NCBI RefSeq assembly: GCF_040183065.1
Contig: NC_091123.1
Coordinates: 114,724,127-114,788,126 of the forward strand
Source: Periplaneta americana
Lineage: Eukaryota; Arthropoda; Insecta; Blattodea; Blattidae
Direction of reading: 5' to 3'
DNA length: 64,000 bases
Every line of letters begins with the position of its first letter. Within the stretch, counting starts at the first letter, position 1. This document shows, piece by piece, positions 10,480-21,644 of the stretch. The notes beneath the pieces are model-generated. The model worked only from the letters and a program-made list of their open reading frames with translations. It ran no database searches and was not told the origin of the DNA. Both the position numbers and the translations under genes were made by a program.

Positions 10480-11691
10480 CTAGGAGGAAGTGCCCTGAGT
10501 ATCATTGGAAACCACTGGCGTAGCAAAATCAAAATGCTGTTCGGGCTTAAGCTTCCCGTAGAACGGTGCAATTAAGCAGCCCTCAGGCCAGACATTCGGA
10601 TTATTAATAGCTTCAAAATCTCTTTCCTCCACTAATATGTGGAAAGAAGAATATGTTTGAAATTTTGTTTTTAGCTTTGTAACCTTTAGGAAATTGATAT
10701 TTATTTGATTCGCCAGAGTCGATTGTTGGGTCAGAGAATCCTTAATATTACTTATGCTGACATTAGGACCAAATCTCGATACAAACAGAGATTTGGTTTT
10801 CGCTCGTTCGGGGGCCATCTCAATACCTGTGGCATTGCGCGTCCCAACCCTAGGTTCGCGTTTCCGCCTTTTGTGAGTGACAACTTGAAATCCGTCAGGT
10901 AAGGAATCAACGATCTCAGTAACAGCCGGACTCGAAACTGTACTTACAGCAGGAACATGATCCACAGCTCTGCTCGCAACAGGAAGTTCAACTACAGCAG
11001 GACGTGCAGGATCAGCAGAAATCTTCTTCTGTGCTGGCTGAACTGCTGTGCTATACAGTTTTGCAGAAGGTCGTTCACGGTAACCACCAGACTTAGAACA
11101 GTTTGAGTTACTAGTTATAATTTCTGACACTTGAAGTTTGAGTGCAGCATTTTCAGATTTTAAATACGCCACTTCATTTTCCAGATTCTTAACATGTTCA
11201 AGGACAGAATTCAAAGTTTCTAAAATAGATACACTATTAAGTCTGACAGTCTCTATCTGCACAGATAATGAATTCGTTGATTGAAGTTCCGGTAGATTCA
11301 GTTCCCTTGTCGGAGAAATGATCTTCTTCTTTACAGCCCCAGTACCAGCTTTCACTGGAGAAGTATCTTCCTGCACTGGCTTGGAGGCACCATCCCCAAC
11401 ACCACCATGGATAGAGCGAACAGGCGTACTATCCCCTTGACGACTCTTCATTGCATTAGTGCAGGCTTGGCAGAGATATGTAGAACAGCCCGTCTTCATA
11501 AATATCTCATACTCAGGCTCACCAAATTTGAGGCACACTAGATGGTACCTCAGACCACAACAACCAGAACACCTGAGAAATTTCTGCCTTCCATAGAAGG
11601 CCGCGTTGCATATAGGACAAAAATCCCCACTCGGCGCCATGCACTGGTCACTAGTATAGCAATCACAATGTGCGGAGCTACGCACAGACAC
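10480..11691 (-). CDS. LINE A ORF1 protein (PHD-type zinc finger, coiled coil, RNA-binding-like C-terminus)
   Basis: An intact 403-residue ORF. Residues of about 20-80 contain spaced Cys and His pairs (CPIC, CSGCCGLRYHLVC, CQAC) that resemble the PHD-like finger of CR1-type ORF1 proteins. Residues of about 150-200 are heptad-like (ILETLNSVLEHVKNLENEV), suggesting a coiled coil for trimer or multimer formation. The C-terminal 120 residues have the SLFVSRF and ILVEERDF segments typical of LINE gag-like RNA-binding domains. Such proteins coat the element RNA. A second in-frame Met (MAPSGDFCPIC, residue 18) is an alternative start. It is followed by ORF2 in another frame. It is readable, but expression is not shown. 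Confidence 0.8.
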   Translation of the reverse strand: MSVRSSAHCDCYTSDQCMAPSGDFCPICNAAFYGRQKFLRCSGCCGLRYHLVCLKFGEPEYEIFMKTGCSTYLCQACTNAMKSRQGDSTPVRSIHGGVGDGASKPVQEDTSPVKAGTGAVKKKIISPTRELNLPELQSTNSLSVQIETVRLNSVSILETLNSVLEHVKNLENEVAYLKSENAALKLQVSEIITSNSNCSKSGGYRERPSAKLYSTAVQPAQKKISADPARPAVVELPVASRAVDHVPAVSTVSSPAVTEIVDSLPDGFQVVTHKRRKREPRVGTRNATGIEMAPERAKTKSLFVSRFGPNVSISNIKDSLTQQSTLANQININFLKVTKLKTKFQTYSSFHILVEERDFEAINNPNVWPEGCLIAPFYGKLKPEQHFDFATPVVSNDTQGTSS

Positions 11692-11715
11692 GTCCGCTCA
11701 GCGCGACAGCACGAC

Positions 11716-11775
<60 letters not shown>

Positions 11776-12528
11776 TAATAATAATGATAATAATAATAAT
11801 GATAATAATAATAATAATTTATTATTTTTATTTATTTATTTATATTTGTGTGCTGAACAACAGCCAGACGTCAATTATAGTTCAGCACAATACACAAACG
11901 GAAGATACAAAGGTGCAAAAGTAAATAAAATAATATCTTAAATCAAGAAAAACATACATAAATAAAATTGAGAACAAGGGCAGGAAATACTAATAAACGA
12001 AACTATACTTTAAAAGGATCTAAATTGTTCCCATGCAAATTGGCATATTTTATGCATCTACAGACTGGGGAAAGAGATTTTGAATTTCTGTTGTAAAAAG
12101 TTTTTTTGAAATCTTAAACCCTTTGTAGGAATAGAAAGGCTGATATTATTCATGATAGACTCACAATCAATATCACCCTTGATAACTTTGCAAAAAAATT
12201 GATAATCAAGATTTTGACCTCAAAAATAAAGGCTACAACAGTTAAAATATTTACAGATAAACTCACAATTAAAGTCAGAGGAATTGGGTATAAAACGAAA
12301 AGCACATAAGGAAATAAATTTTCTTTTAATATTTTCCAATTTCACCGAGTCAGTTGAAGTAATGGAATTCCAGGCTACAGATACATAGGCCTATTCAAGT
12401 TTAAATCGAACCAAAGTAAAGTATAGAATTAATAGAGACGCAGGAGTAGAAAAAGAATAAGTTATAGACCTTATTAAACCAAGCATTCATATTGAATGAT
12501 TATAAATATATTGAACATGATCGTGAAA

Positions 12529-12530
<2 letters not shown>
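11716..12530 (-). mobile_element. LINE A2, 3' end with (TAA)n tail
   Basis: The segment 11821-12530 resembles the LINE A1 3' part at about 5660-6440: both contain ACAACAGCCAGA, then a shared C-terminal coding region with ACCAAGCATTC close to its 5' limit. On the minus strand it ends in the trinucleotide run 11716-11820, which directly touches the 5' end of LINE A1. It is 5'-truncated at the microsatellite near 12530. Confidence 0.7.
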
Positions 12531-12560
<30 letters not shown>

Positions 12561-12619
12561 GTAATAATAATAATAATAGTAATAATAATAATAATATAGT
12601 GATAGTGATAGCGATAGTG

Positions 12620-12658
<39 letters not shown>

Positions 12659-12750
12659 TAGTGATGGTGATAGTGATAGCGATAGTGATAGTGATAATGA
12701 TGATGATGATGATAATAATAATAATAATAATAATAATAATATTGTCCACT
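12528..12750. repeat. (TAA)n / (TAGTGA)n / (GAT)n microsatellite
   Basis: Three TAA-rich blocks are separated by GATAGTGATAGC-type hexamers. The translated ORFs from it (poly-Ile, poly-Leu, poly-Tyr) are artefacts. Confidence 0.9.
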
Positions 12751-12785
12751 TCAATAATATTCAATACATTTGTAAATGCGTGCAT

Positions 12786-13500
12786 TGAAATGTTTCTACT
12801 GTCATGGGAAACACTTTAACAAGTATTTTACTTTTATGAAGTTTAATTGTAATGACAGAACAAATGTTCTCGTCTTAGAAATAGTAACTTAGCGTCTTTT
12901 AAATTGAACTTGTCTGCCCTTCGAACATAGTAAATTATGAGAATTAATAAGAAACAAATAGAAGCTTACGCAACACGTTCAATGAAAAACCGAGTGAGCT
13001 TACAGTGAGATATGTCTGAGAACAATACATTGCTTATTACTGTATTCCGAATGTTGACTCTTACCCACCTCCCGACCTCTCCGGCAATTATACAACAGGT
13101 CCCCTTGGTAATGAAGCGTGAATATTTCCGTATTTCGTGCATTAAATGACTCACCGTGATGGGAAAAATATGCTGCGATGGAGATGTAAGAGTACAGTCA
13201 TGCAGATACGGCCTGGCGTGCTCTCCTTCTTCTTATTAGATTCAATTAGAATATTTACTAGTCAGGAATCGTCGAAAATGAAAATTACATGTTAACTACT
13301 TTTCCGTTATTGTAATTCACAACATTGCAATACTGCTAGATCAGTCTGTACTTAATGAGCTATAGTTAATCAAAAATTTTATGCTGAGAAAACTGTTGCA
13401 TAACAACTCATCAGTCAAGCCGTTACATATGCAAAAATTATTCTTGTGACTTATGGTGAAATGAAAGGTTATGTTTGGTATGTAAAAAGTTTCATTCCAT
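12786..13500. other. No recognised feature
   Basis: AT-rich single-copy-looking DNA. No motif found on either strand. Confidence 0.4.
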
Positions 13501-13511
13501 TTCTCTTACGT

Positions 13512-13590
13512 CGCCGTCAGTGGTTGAGTAGTTAGTTACTGTGAGATCAGGGGTTCGCGGGTTCATATCTGACCGAGGTTGATGTGCAAA
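13512..13590 (+). repeat. tRNA-like SINE head fragment
   Basis: GTCAGTGGTTGAGTAGTTAG resembles an A-box region. CGGGTTCATATCTGACC resembles a B-box with the usual GGTTC core. No complete body was recognised. Confidence 0.45.
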
Positions 13591-13627
13591 TTGTTTTATT
13601 TTGCTATAGGCTACCATTATTATTAAT

Positions 13628-14440
13628 ATATTTCAAAAAGGCATAAGACTCTGTTAAGATTGAAGTTTTATATAATATTCTTATAGAAGTTGGTATTCCG
13701 GAGAAACTAGTTCGATTAACTAAAGTGTATCTCAGCGAAACGTACAGCAGAGTCCGTATAGGCCAGTTTCTATCTGATGCTTTTCCAATTCACTGCAGGC
13801 TAAATCAAGAAGATGCACTGTCACCTTTACTTTCTAACTTCGCTCTAGAACAGGGCTGGGCATCGGGAGCGGATCCTGACTCTAAATGGGATGCTTAATA
13901 TTCTTCCGTTCTGAATCAACGCTCTGCGGTGTTCGGCGGGGAAGAAAGGGGATGAAGAGAAATCATATGGCTCCCCTGAGAGAGTAGAATCCGCTCTTGC
14001 TGCCCAGCACTGCTGTAGAATATGCCATTAGGAAAGTTCAGGATAACAGGGAGGGTTTAGAATTGAACGGGTTACATCAGTTTCTTGACTGTGCTGATGA
14101 CGTGAATATGTTAGGAAAAACTCCACAAACGATTAGGGAAAACACGGGAATTTTACTTGAAGCAAGTAAAGCGATAGGTTTGGAAGTAAATCCCGAAAAG
14201 ACAAAGTATATGATTATGTCTCGTGACCAGAACATTGTACAAAATGGAAATATAAAAATTGGAAATCTATCCTTTGAAGAGGTGAAAAAATTCAAATATC
14301 TTGGAGCAACAATAACAAATACAAATGACACTTTTGATTAAATTAAAGGCAGAATAAATATGGGAAATGCCTGTTATTATTTGATTGAGAAGCTTTTGTC
14401 ATTTAGTCTGATGTCAAAAAATCTGAAAGTTAGAAAGTTA
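13628..14440 (+). pseudogene. LINE D2 reverse transcriptase fragment carrying a hAT MITE
   Basis: The sequence parallels LINE D1 at 56160-56800: [50 protein letters not shown]. The YADD motif has become CADD. Stops occur early (FKKA then TAA) and at 14339. A 162-bp MITE sits at 13851-14012 between the two halves of one codon context. The copy ends near 14435 and is followed at once by a second partial copy. Confidence 0.75.
13851..14012. mobile_element. hAT-type MITE (162 bp)
   Basis: Its terminal inverted repeats are CAGGGCTGGGCATCGGGAGC and CAGTGCTGGGCAGCAAGAGC. It is flanked by the 8-bp duplication CTCTAGAA (13843-13850) / CTGTAGAA (14013-14020), seven of eight matching. An empty site is present in the window: LINE D3 reads CGCTCTAGAATATGCC uninterrupted near 14602-14617. 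It has no transposase. Confidence 0.9.
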
Positions 14441-14895
14441 AGAGGGATATTTTATATAATATAGAAGAAACTAGTTCGATTAATTAAAATGTATCTCAGT
14501 GAAACGTACAGCAGAGTCCGTATAGGCCAGTTTCTATCTGATGCTTTTCCAATTCACTGCGGGCTAAAGTAAGGAGATGCACTATCACCTTTACTTTTTA
14601 ACTTCGCTCTAGAATATGCCATTAGGAAAGTTAAGGATAACAGAGAGGGTTTGGAATTGAACGGGTTACATCAGCTTCTTGTCTAAGCGGATGACGTGAA
14701 TATGTTACGAGAGAATCCACAAATGATTAGGAAAACGCGGAAATTTTACTTGAAGCAAGTAAAGCGATAGGTTTGGCAGTAAATCCCGAAAAGGCAAAGT
14801 ATATGATTATGTCTCGTGACCAGAATATTGTACGAAATAGAAATATAAAAATTGGAGAATTATCATTCGAAGACGTGTAAAAATTCAACTGTACA
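14432..14895 (+). pseudogene. LINE D3, partial tandem copy of LINE D
   Basis: It restarts at GTTAAGAGGGATATTTTAT, the same point as residues SVKREVLYN of LINE D1, with a short internal deletion before AAACTAGTTCGATTAA. It repeats the RT region through GELSFED, then is truncated near 14890. It contains stops (GTCTAAGCGG where D1 reads VYADD) and a frame change near 14730. Confidence 0.7.
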
Positions 14896-15880
14896 ACTTT
14901 TACACCTACCTTAGGAGAGAATAGACTGAATAAATAAATATCGACTATATTATTAACATACCCCCCCTTTTTTCTTTTTTTTTTTTTCCTTGTTTATTTC
15001 TCTATTCGTCTCTCTCCTGTTACACTGTTTTACAAGCCACTTCTGCGGAGGAGAGAGGAGTTCTTTTATTCAACACAAGATATGCATTATTAACACTGCG
15101 TGCCTACCTAGTCATAGGATCGGTGCAACGGAGGACTGCAGCGGAGATATGAGACAATTACAAGTCATAGGAAAAGTACCTGGTCCCAAGGAATATAGAT
15201 AGTCCTAAATCTCCACCCATATTGGGAATTGAACAACAGATCGGTTGTTTGGGAAGCGAGTGTCTGCATGTCCTTGAACGAAATAACGTTTTTCGTTAAT
15301 AGTAGAGATTGTAAAGCTTTGCATGAACTTCGTAGCAGTATATTTATAATCACATAATCATTAAATTGGCGACATAAACATGCTCTAAAATAGCGTAATT
15401 ACGTTGCTGTAGCTGGATTCTCAACAGAATTTGCATCTGTGTCAACTAAAATTCGGAGACTCAACAGAGGTGTGGTATAAAATTGCAGACTTGAAGTTCC
15501 TTTCACCTCATATTTATAATATTGCAGTGCCGGGACAGCATCGCAAAAATAACTTACTGTCACTTATTTTCGTCGCAAGATATGAGCGTCTCATATAATT
15601 TGTCGCCATGTGACGAATAAACGTTGATAGAGGTGCTCTGAATCACCATATTATAAGAATTTCGTACTTGAGAATATAAATTGTACGTTTCCATCACGGA
15701 CATCTTTAAACATTGTAATTCGTATCTTCCTTCATTACAAAGTTTTACTGCAGTACAAATTCTATGACACACAGAAACTGAAAGTGAGTATAGTAAATAA
15801 CGGTTTGCATCAAGCCATACATGTGATTTTGGGCTTCTTTCCAAAAGACAAATCTGAATAGGTCATTTGGGCGTTCAAGT
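14896..15880. other. No recognised feature; pyrimidine run
   Basis: A C/T-rich run at 14960-14990. The rest shows no motif. Confidence 0.4.
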
Positions 15881-18420
15881 GTAGAAGGAGGAAAGAAAAC
15901 AAGGAAGGCACAAGGAATAAAAGGAAAGATTAGAGGAAGATGAAATAAATGTAAAAAGAGATAAAAAGAATGTAAGAAAAAAAACTAGAAAGAATGTAAA
16001 GGACGAAGATGGGGAAGAAAAAGAAGGAAAAGTAAAAGTAATGAAAGAAGATAGAGAGGAAAGTAGAATGTATGAAAGAATGGAAAGATGATAGAAAGAA
16101 ATGAAGTTACGAAATGAGAGGGAAATTAAAATAAAGTAATGAAGATAGAAAATAAAGAGGTAATGAATGAAAAGAAGGGGACAGAAAGTAAGAAGATCAA
16201 TATAGAAAATCAGGCACGAAGGAAAGAAGGAAGCAAGAAAGATTGAAGGGGTGGAATTATGACAAAAGGAAGAGAAAAAAAGAATGTTGAAAGAAAGTAG
16301 AAACTATAGAAAGAAAGGAAAGGCAGCAAAGCAAGGAAGACGAGAAAATTGAAAGAACAAAAAATAGAAAGGACAAATAAGAGAATATTATAAGAAATGG
16401 AAGAAGGCGGAAAGAAGGAGGGAAGAAAGGGTGTTTGAAAGTAAGCAAATAACACACAAAGAAAGGTAGGTACGAAAAAGCAAGATAGAAAGAATGAAAA
16501 TTGAATGGAAGAAAATATGAAACAAGTATAAAAAGAAGAAATGCTGAAAGAAAAGGGAGAAGGCAGATAGGCAGGAAAGAAAGAAGATTGAAAGGAAGAA
16601 TAGGCGAAAAAATAAGGTAAAGAAGAAAGACTGAAAGAAGAGAATGAATGAGAAAGAGGACAAAATGAAAATAGATAGGAACGAAGCAAGGGAGATTGAA
16701 AGAAAAGAAAAGATGGGAATGAAAAGGAAAGAGGGAAGATTGAAAGAAAATTAAGATAGGAAGGAAGTAAAGAAAGAAGACCGGCAGGAAGGAAAGAAGG
16801 AAGATTGGAAGCAAGGAAAGATAGAAAAAAGAAAGGAAAGAAGAAATGTTGAAGTAAAAGAAGGAAGATTGAAATTAGGGAAAGAAAGAAGGCCGAAAGG
16901 AAGGAAAAAAGGAAAATTGAAAGGAAAGAAAAATTGCTCAAAGAAAAGAAAAAATATCGGCAAGAAGAAAAGAAAGAAGATTGAAAAGGAAGGAAAGATA
17001 GAATAAAGAAGGTAAAGAAGAAAATGTTGAAAGAAAAGAAAGAAAATAGAATGGAAGGAAAGACGACAAAAATGATTTACAAAAGGAAATAGATTGAAAA
17101 TTAAAAGAAACGAAAGGCGGTAGAAATAAAAGAAGAAAATTTGAAAGAAAGGGAAGAATACAGAAAGAAAGATAGGAAAAACGAAACAAGATATAGAAAA
17201 AGATAAGAAAGAAGATCAGCAGGAAAGGAATAGGGGAGATTGAAGGGAAGAAAAAAAATATAAAAAGAAGGGAAAGAAGGAAAGTTGAAAGAAAATAAAG
17301 GAAGGAATGGTGACAAAAAATGATATATTCAACAGGAAACAAAAGAACAAAGATAGAAAATATAATGGAGGAACAATTAAAAAAATAAAAGAAGAGAGAA
17401 AGGAAGTTCGAAATTGAGGAGAGAAAAAAATGAATGTTAGATGGCAGAAATAAGGCAAAGAAGGAGGTTAGAGAAAATGAATATGGAATATTAGAAAGAA
17501 TGAATGAAATCAAATAATGGAAAAAACTGAGGTTGAAATAAAGAAACATAAATAGGTGGGAAAAACATGAAAATGAAAAAAGGAAAATTGAAAAGAAGGA
17601 AGGAAGATGGAAAGAAAGGGGAAAAAAGTTTCAAAGGAAGGAAGACGGAAAGAGGAAGCAAGGAATTTTGAAAGAAAGGAAATGAGGAAGATTGAAAAGA
17701 AGAAAAGAAGGTAGATAAGAAAGAGTAAAGGAAAGAAGATGAAGACTCAAAGATTGAAAGAGAAAGGAAAGAAAACAAGATAGACAGAGAAGAGATATGG
17801 AAGGAAAAAAAGACATAGAAAGGAGAGAAGGAAGTTTGAAAGAAAGTAAAGAGGGTAAGAGGGGAGGAAAGACGACAGGAAGAAAAGAAGCAACGAAGGT
17901 AGAAAAAAAGTAAATAAGGAAGAGAGAAGGGAAGGAAAATGGAATATTGGAAGTAAGGGAAAAGGACGAAGAGTAAGAATTAAACCAGACAGAAGAAAAA
18001 AATAAAAATTAATATAAAGAAAGCAAGCAAGATAAAGGAGTGAAATAAAAATAAAAAAAAAATAATAAATGCATATTGGAAAGAAAATTGAAAAAAATAA
18101 AAGGAGGAGGAAATCAAGGAGAAAAATGTAATGAAGGGGAAGAAGGTAAAAATGATAAAGTAATATGGCTAAAATCAAAGAGCGGGAAGGAGATGAATAT
18201 TGTGGTAGCGAAAATGGCAAAAGGAAAAGAGGGAAAGTAGACGAAATATGAGAAACCAAAGGAATAGAAGAACCAAAATGGAAAGGAAAGGAAATATGTG
18301 AAAAAGAACGATATAAAGCTGATAACAAAGAAAAAAAGAGAGTAATGAAACAAAAGACAGAAATAAACTATGTGTTTTGAAAAGAAGGAAGGAGAAAATA
18401 AACCAAAGTGAGACATTGTA
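15880..18420. repeat. 2.5-kb purine-rich low-complexity tract
   Basis: The plus strand is almost entirely A and G, built of degenerate GAAAGGAAG and GATTGAAAG modules. Long minus-strand ORFs here are Phe/Ser/Leu-only translations of polypyrimidine and are not genes. Confidence 0.9.
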
Positions 18421-18429
18421 GCTAATAGA

Positions 18430-19310
18430 AATGGAAACTGACGATACTTAACTTATTTTTTATTCATATAGTAGCCGCGTAGAAGAACAGACAAATAGGG
18501 CCTACCTTTAGAATGTTTCCACTTACTAATAGGTTCCTCGATGAGAATAAGCAACTAATGAATTATACTCATTTTAATAAGTGATAGTTTTGTCAACTTG
18601 TTTGTCCTTATTAAATGAATTTGTTATTAATTATAAAGTACTGCAATGCTTCTATGTAAGACTGTGTACAGGAATATAGTTAATTACTGCGAAAATAAAG
18701 CAGGTAATGTGTATATTTTACTCGTAAATGTAGGAAAGATAAGATAATATATTCACAGGACTCCACGTTTAAGATTACACTTAGGTGTAGTGCAGATAAT
18801 ATCCGTTCTCAGAGAATATTAAACCGCGTACCGTAAAACCGGTAATATCGCTGAGCATAAACCTAGTTACATTACAATAGTGAACGCAAAAAATATGACT
18901 ATAGGCTTGCAGCTCTTGGTTCAGTTTACTGCGTTGCAGCGCGAAAATAACTGAACAAAAGCGCGAATATTTTAGGTGTAATATAGAACCCAGAAGCGCG
19001 AACAGATCTTATTATTAGAAAAAACCTCATTGTGAAATATGGCAACGTCTACAGCTTATTGGTTTTGAAACTTGAGGCACACCATTTTTTTTCATACTAC
19101 TTTTTTTTTTCGTTTGTGTGTGTTGCCAAATTTCATTCCAACACTATTAGCAGAGAAATTACCAGCCCATAACCGCGAATTTCGGAGTGTGCGACTTCAG
19201 CCCATAATTGCGATCTCTTGCGCTTGTAGGCTGAAGCAATTTTCTCTAATTTCGCGCTTATGTCCGGCTCCGCTTCTAGTGATAGTACGGTATTTTTCGT
19301 GAGAGCACTT
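18430..19310. other. No recognised feature
   Basis: No TE motif or convincing ORF. Several GCGCGAA words at 18930-19000. Confidence 0.4.
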
Positions 19311-19839
19311 CTGTTAGTTTTCGGAGATAAGAAGGTATTCTTCAGAACATCGTTGTTACTTCTCGGAAGTATAGAATAGAGTATCGAAACAACACTGCAA
19401 GTAAGACGAGGTGTAGTTAATAGGAATATCAGTGGTTTTTCTCGGAAGTTATGCCTGATATGTTTCTAAGAGGAACATCACAATTATTTCTCTGAAGAAA
19501 TTGTTACTTCTTGGAAGAAAAATATGAAACTTTTATATTTTCTCCGAAATAATGTCTTCATTAGCTCATATTTATTTCTGCTAGAAAGCAATACAGCTTT
19601 ATGGAAACGTTTATATTCTTTCTCATATGTAATAGTCTCTTTCTTGTAAATTTTATATTAATTTGGGAAGTAAGACTTTCTTCATTAGAACATTATTTCA
19701 TGTTTATTTTTTACAAGTGGGCTCTGTATCATATTTGCCAGAATAATTATATTATTCACGGCAAGTAAGGTTTTTATCACCAGAACGTTTGCATTTGCAT
19801 TATTTCTCAGAAGTTATATTTTCTTTAGGGACGCTCTGT

Positions 19840-20080
19840 AAACGTACCGCTGCAGAGTCGGAAGGTCGCGTATTCGATTACCTCTAGATTCACGGATTTA
19901 AAAAAAAAATGATCTAATCCTTCCAACCGCACTATGGCCCTGGGGTCTACTCAGCTCCTAACAGAAATGAGTACCAAGGCATTTCCTTGGGGATAAAGGC
20001 GTCGGGCACGTAGGACTGACACCCATACTGTCACTAATGCCGATTGTCTGTAAAGCTCAGTCTTAACCTCTCACATTCAT
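19840..20080 (+). repeat. SINE family C
   Basis: A tRNA-like start with B-box CGCGTATTCGATTACC (about 19870), an A-run, then the body blocks GGGCACGTAGGACTGACACC and GCCGATTGTCTGTAAAGCTC, shared with 1-118 on the other strand. Confidence 0.65.
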
Positions 20081-20212
20081 CTGGACATGTAATGGTGTTA
20101 TTACTTTTTAATACTTTCTTTTTCGGAACACTTTTATTATATGTTGGAATTAATGTCTTCTTTATCTAATATCTAATATGCATACGTTATTCCGCCAATG
20201 CAAAGCATATTT

Positions 20213-20448
20213 GAAGGGTTCAGAGCCATAGTGGGCCAAGCGCCATTTATTAAAAATGGAGAAAACAGGAGTTAAAATTAAGTGATTACAATAATTTAAT
20301 GAAAGGTATACCAAGTAAGATAAAGTATGCACTTTAAAATTAAATTATATGTCAATCTTCATTAAATTATGGTATTTACTTAACTTTAACCCTACCTTTC
20401 TCCGTTTTTAATAAAAAGCGCTTGGCACGCTGTGACTCTGAACCCTTC
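20213..20448. mobile_element. 236-bp MITE with about 90-bp TIRs
   Basis: The left arm starts GAAGGGTTCAGAGCCATAGT. The right arm, reverse complemented, starts GAAGGGTTCAGAGTCACAGC. Similarity extends through TTATTAAAAA(T/C)GGAGAAA to CATAATTTAATGAA or CAATAATTTAATGAA. The flanks share only ATTT, so superfamily and exact ends are open. Confidence 0.8.
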
Positions 20449-20836
20449 ATTTATACGAATATTTAATTATTTAACAGAAGTAATATTTTCTTTATTAGAA
20501 ATTTATATCGTTTTTCAGAAGTTACATTAATTTTAACGAAATATTTGTGTTATTTATAGGAAAAAATAGTTTTTCTTTTTTTGTTTTCTAATGGCAGCGA
20601 CGAAGTATGAACGATGCTAAGTCATGTATAACTAAATCAAAAACTTATATTTGAAAATACGAGAATTGTGCCAATTCATTTCTATTCTAATAACTTTGTA
20701 ACTTGTTATTAATTTAAAATGTGAACAAAGCGACTCCAAATCATACTATTGCTTTGCATTTTCTTATTGATGCATTTGGTAGTTGTGGTAGTAGTCTACA
20801 CTACATCCGCGATGAGATATCACGATGATTTGTTGG

Positions 20837-20985
20837 GATGATACATAGGAACCGGAGCTCCCGGAGGAAATCCTGTGTTACCTGAATCACGGTGTTACCC
20901 AACATGTTATAAATCGTAGGTATTCCGGGGATCGAATCCAAGTCCACAGGATTATAAGTCCAGCACTGTAGTAACTAGATCAAAG
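20837..20985 (-). repeat. SINE-like fragment (minus)
   Basis: Reverse complement has a B-box-like GGATTCGATCCCCGG. It shares ACAGGATTATA...CAGCACT and AACTAGATCAA with the fragment at 21085-21195. Confidence 0.45.
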
Positions 20986-21084
20986 AAAATAGTAAAATTA
21001 TCGAAACGATTGTATTATTTCTCAAAAGTCTTATCTTCTTTAACGGAACATTTATTTTACAGTATTTAAATTTATTTCAAAATC

Positions 21085-21195
21085 CCTGAACCGCGGGCTT
21101 GCTCAACACAAGTTTTAAATCGAGAGTACGCCGGGGATTGAATCTGGGTCCATAGGATTATACGTTCAGCACTCTAGCAACCAGATCAACGTGGC
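21085..21195 (-). repeat. SINE-like fragment (minus), second copy
   Basis: Same family as 20837-20985; the B-box region reads CCCAGATTCAATCCCCGG on the minus strand. Confidence 0.45.
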
Positions 21196-21644
21196 TGCTT
21201 CAGAAGTAATAGTAAAATTATCTAAACATTTTATTACTTCATGAAAGTATTATTTTAATCATCGAAAAATACTGTATTGTACAGTATTTCTTCCAAATTA
21301 TGCTTTTTTCATGTAGTTCAGAGCCGGCAAAGAATATTCGCCGCTTTGGCAATACAGAACTGGAGCATGCCCATATGGGAACATAGCTGAGTAGCCGAGG
21401 TGTCTGCATTACTGTTCGGTGACATGCACTAGGGCTGTACAGTTTGCAGTACATTAGGGGCGCGGCGGTGGAAGGTCATGCTTATTTCTTATCATAAGTA
21501 ATACCACTGCTCGTGTGATTGCAAATAAGTTGTACGTAACTAATAAAATAAGCAGTATGCTCAATAGAGAAACAAACTAAATTAACAGTAACTAACCATG
21601 CTCATTCTACTCGTATTAAATTATAATACTATTTACTATGCTTC

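Larger units (their letters stand above)
5612..11715 (-). mobile_element. LINE A1, near full-length non-LTR retrotransposon split by LINE B1
   Basis: Read on the minus strand: a very short 5' UTR, ORF1 (11691-10480), ORF2 with endonuclease and reverse transcriptase (10452-9406 and 7621-5948), a 3' UTR, and an ATT-rich 3' tail near 5612-5640. LINE B1 (7627-9405) interrupts ORF2. Without it the element is about 4.3 kb, a normal length for a CR1/Jockey-type LINE. The 5' end abuts the (TAA)n tail of a second copy, LINE A2. The 3' UTR contains a partly duplicated motif, ACAACAGC followed by GGCCAAT, at about 5668-5745. Confidence 0.8.
19310..21260. repeat. Degenerate interspersed array of TTATTTCTCAGAAGT-type units
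   Basis: Variants of TTATTTCTCAGAAGTTAT followed by TTTTCTTTAnnAGAACATT recur near 19430, 19490, 19680, 19800, 20475, 20510, 21020 and 21200. SINEs and a MITE interrupt the array. Spacing is irregular, so an ancient tandem array is only an inference. Confidence 0.35.

Noticed and set aside
11670..12785. ORFs with poly-Ile, poly-Leu or poly-Tyr
   Set aside because: Translated TAA/TAT microsatellites.
16210..18416. Several minus-strand ORFs of 60-243 residues rich in Phe, Ser and Leu
   Set aside because: Translations of the polypyrimidine strand of the purine tract. Overlapping frames are all open, as expected from composition. The membrane-protein look is an artefact.
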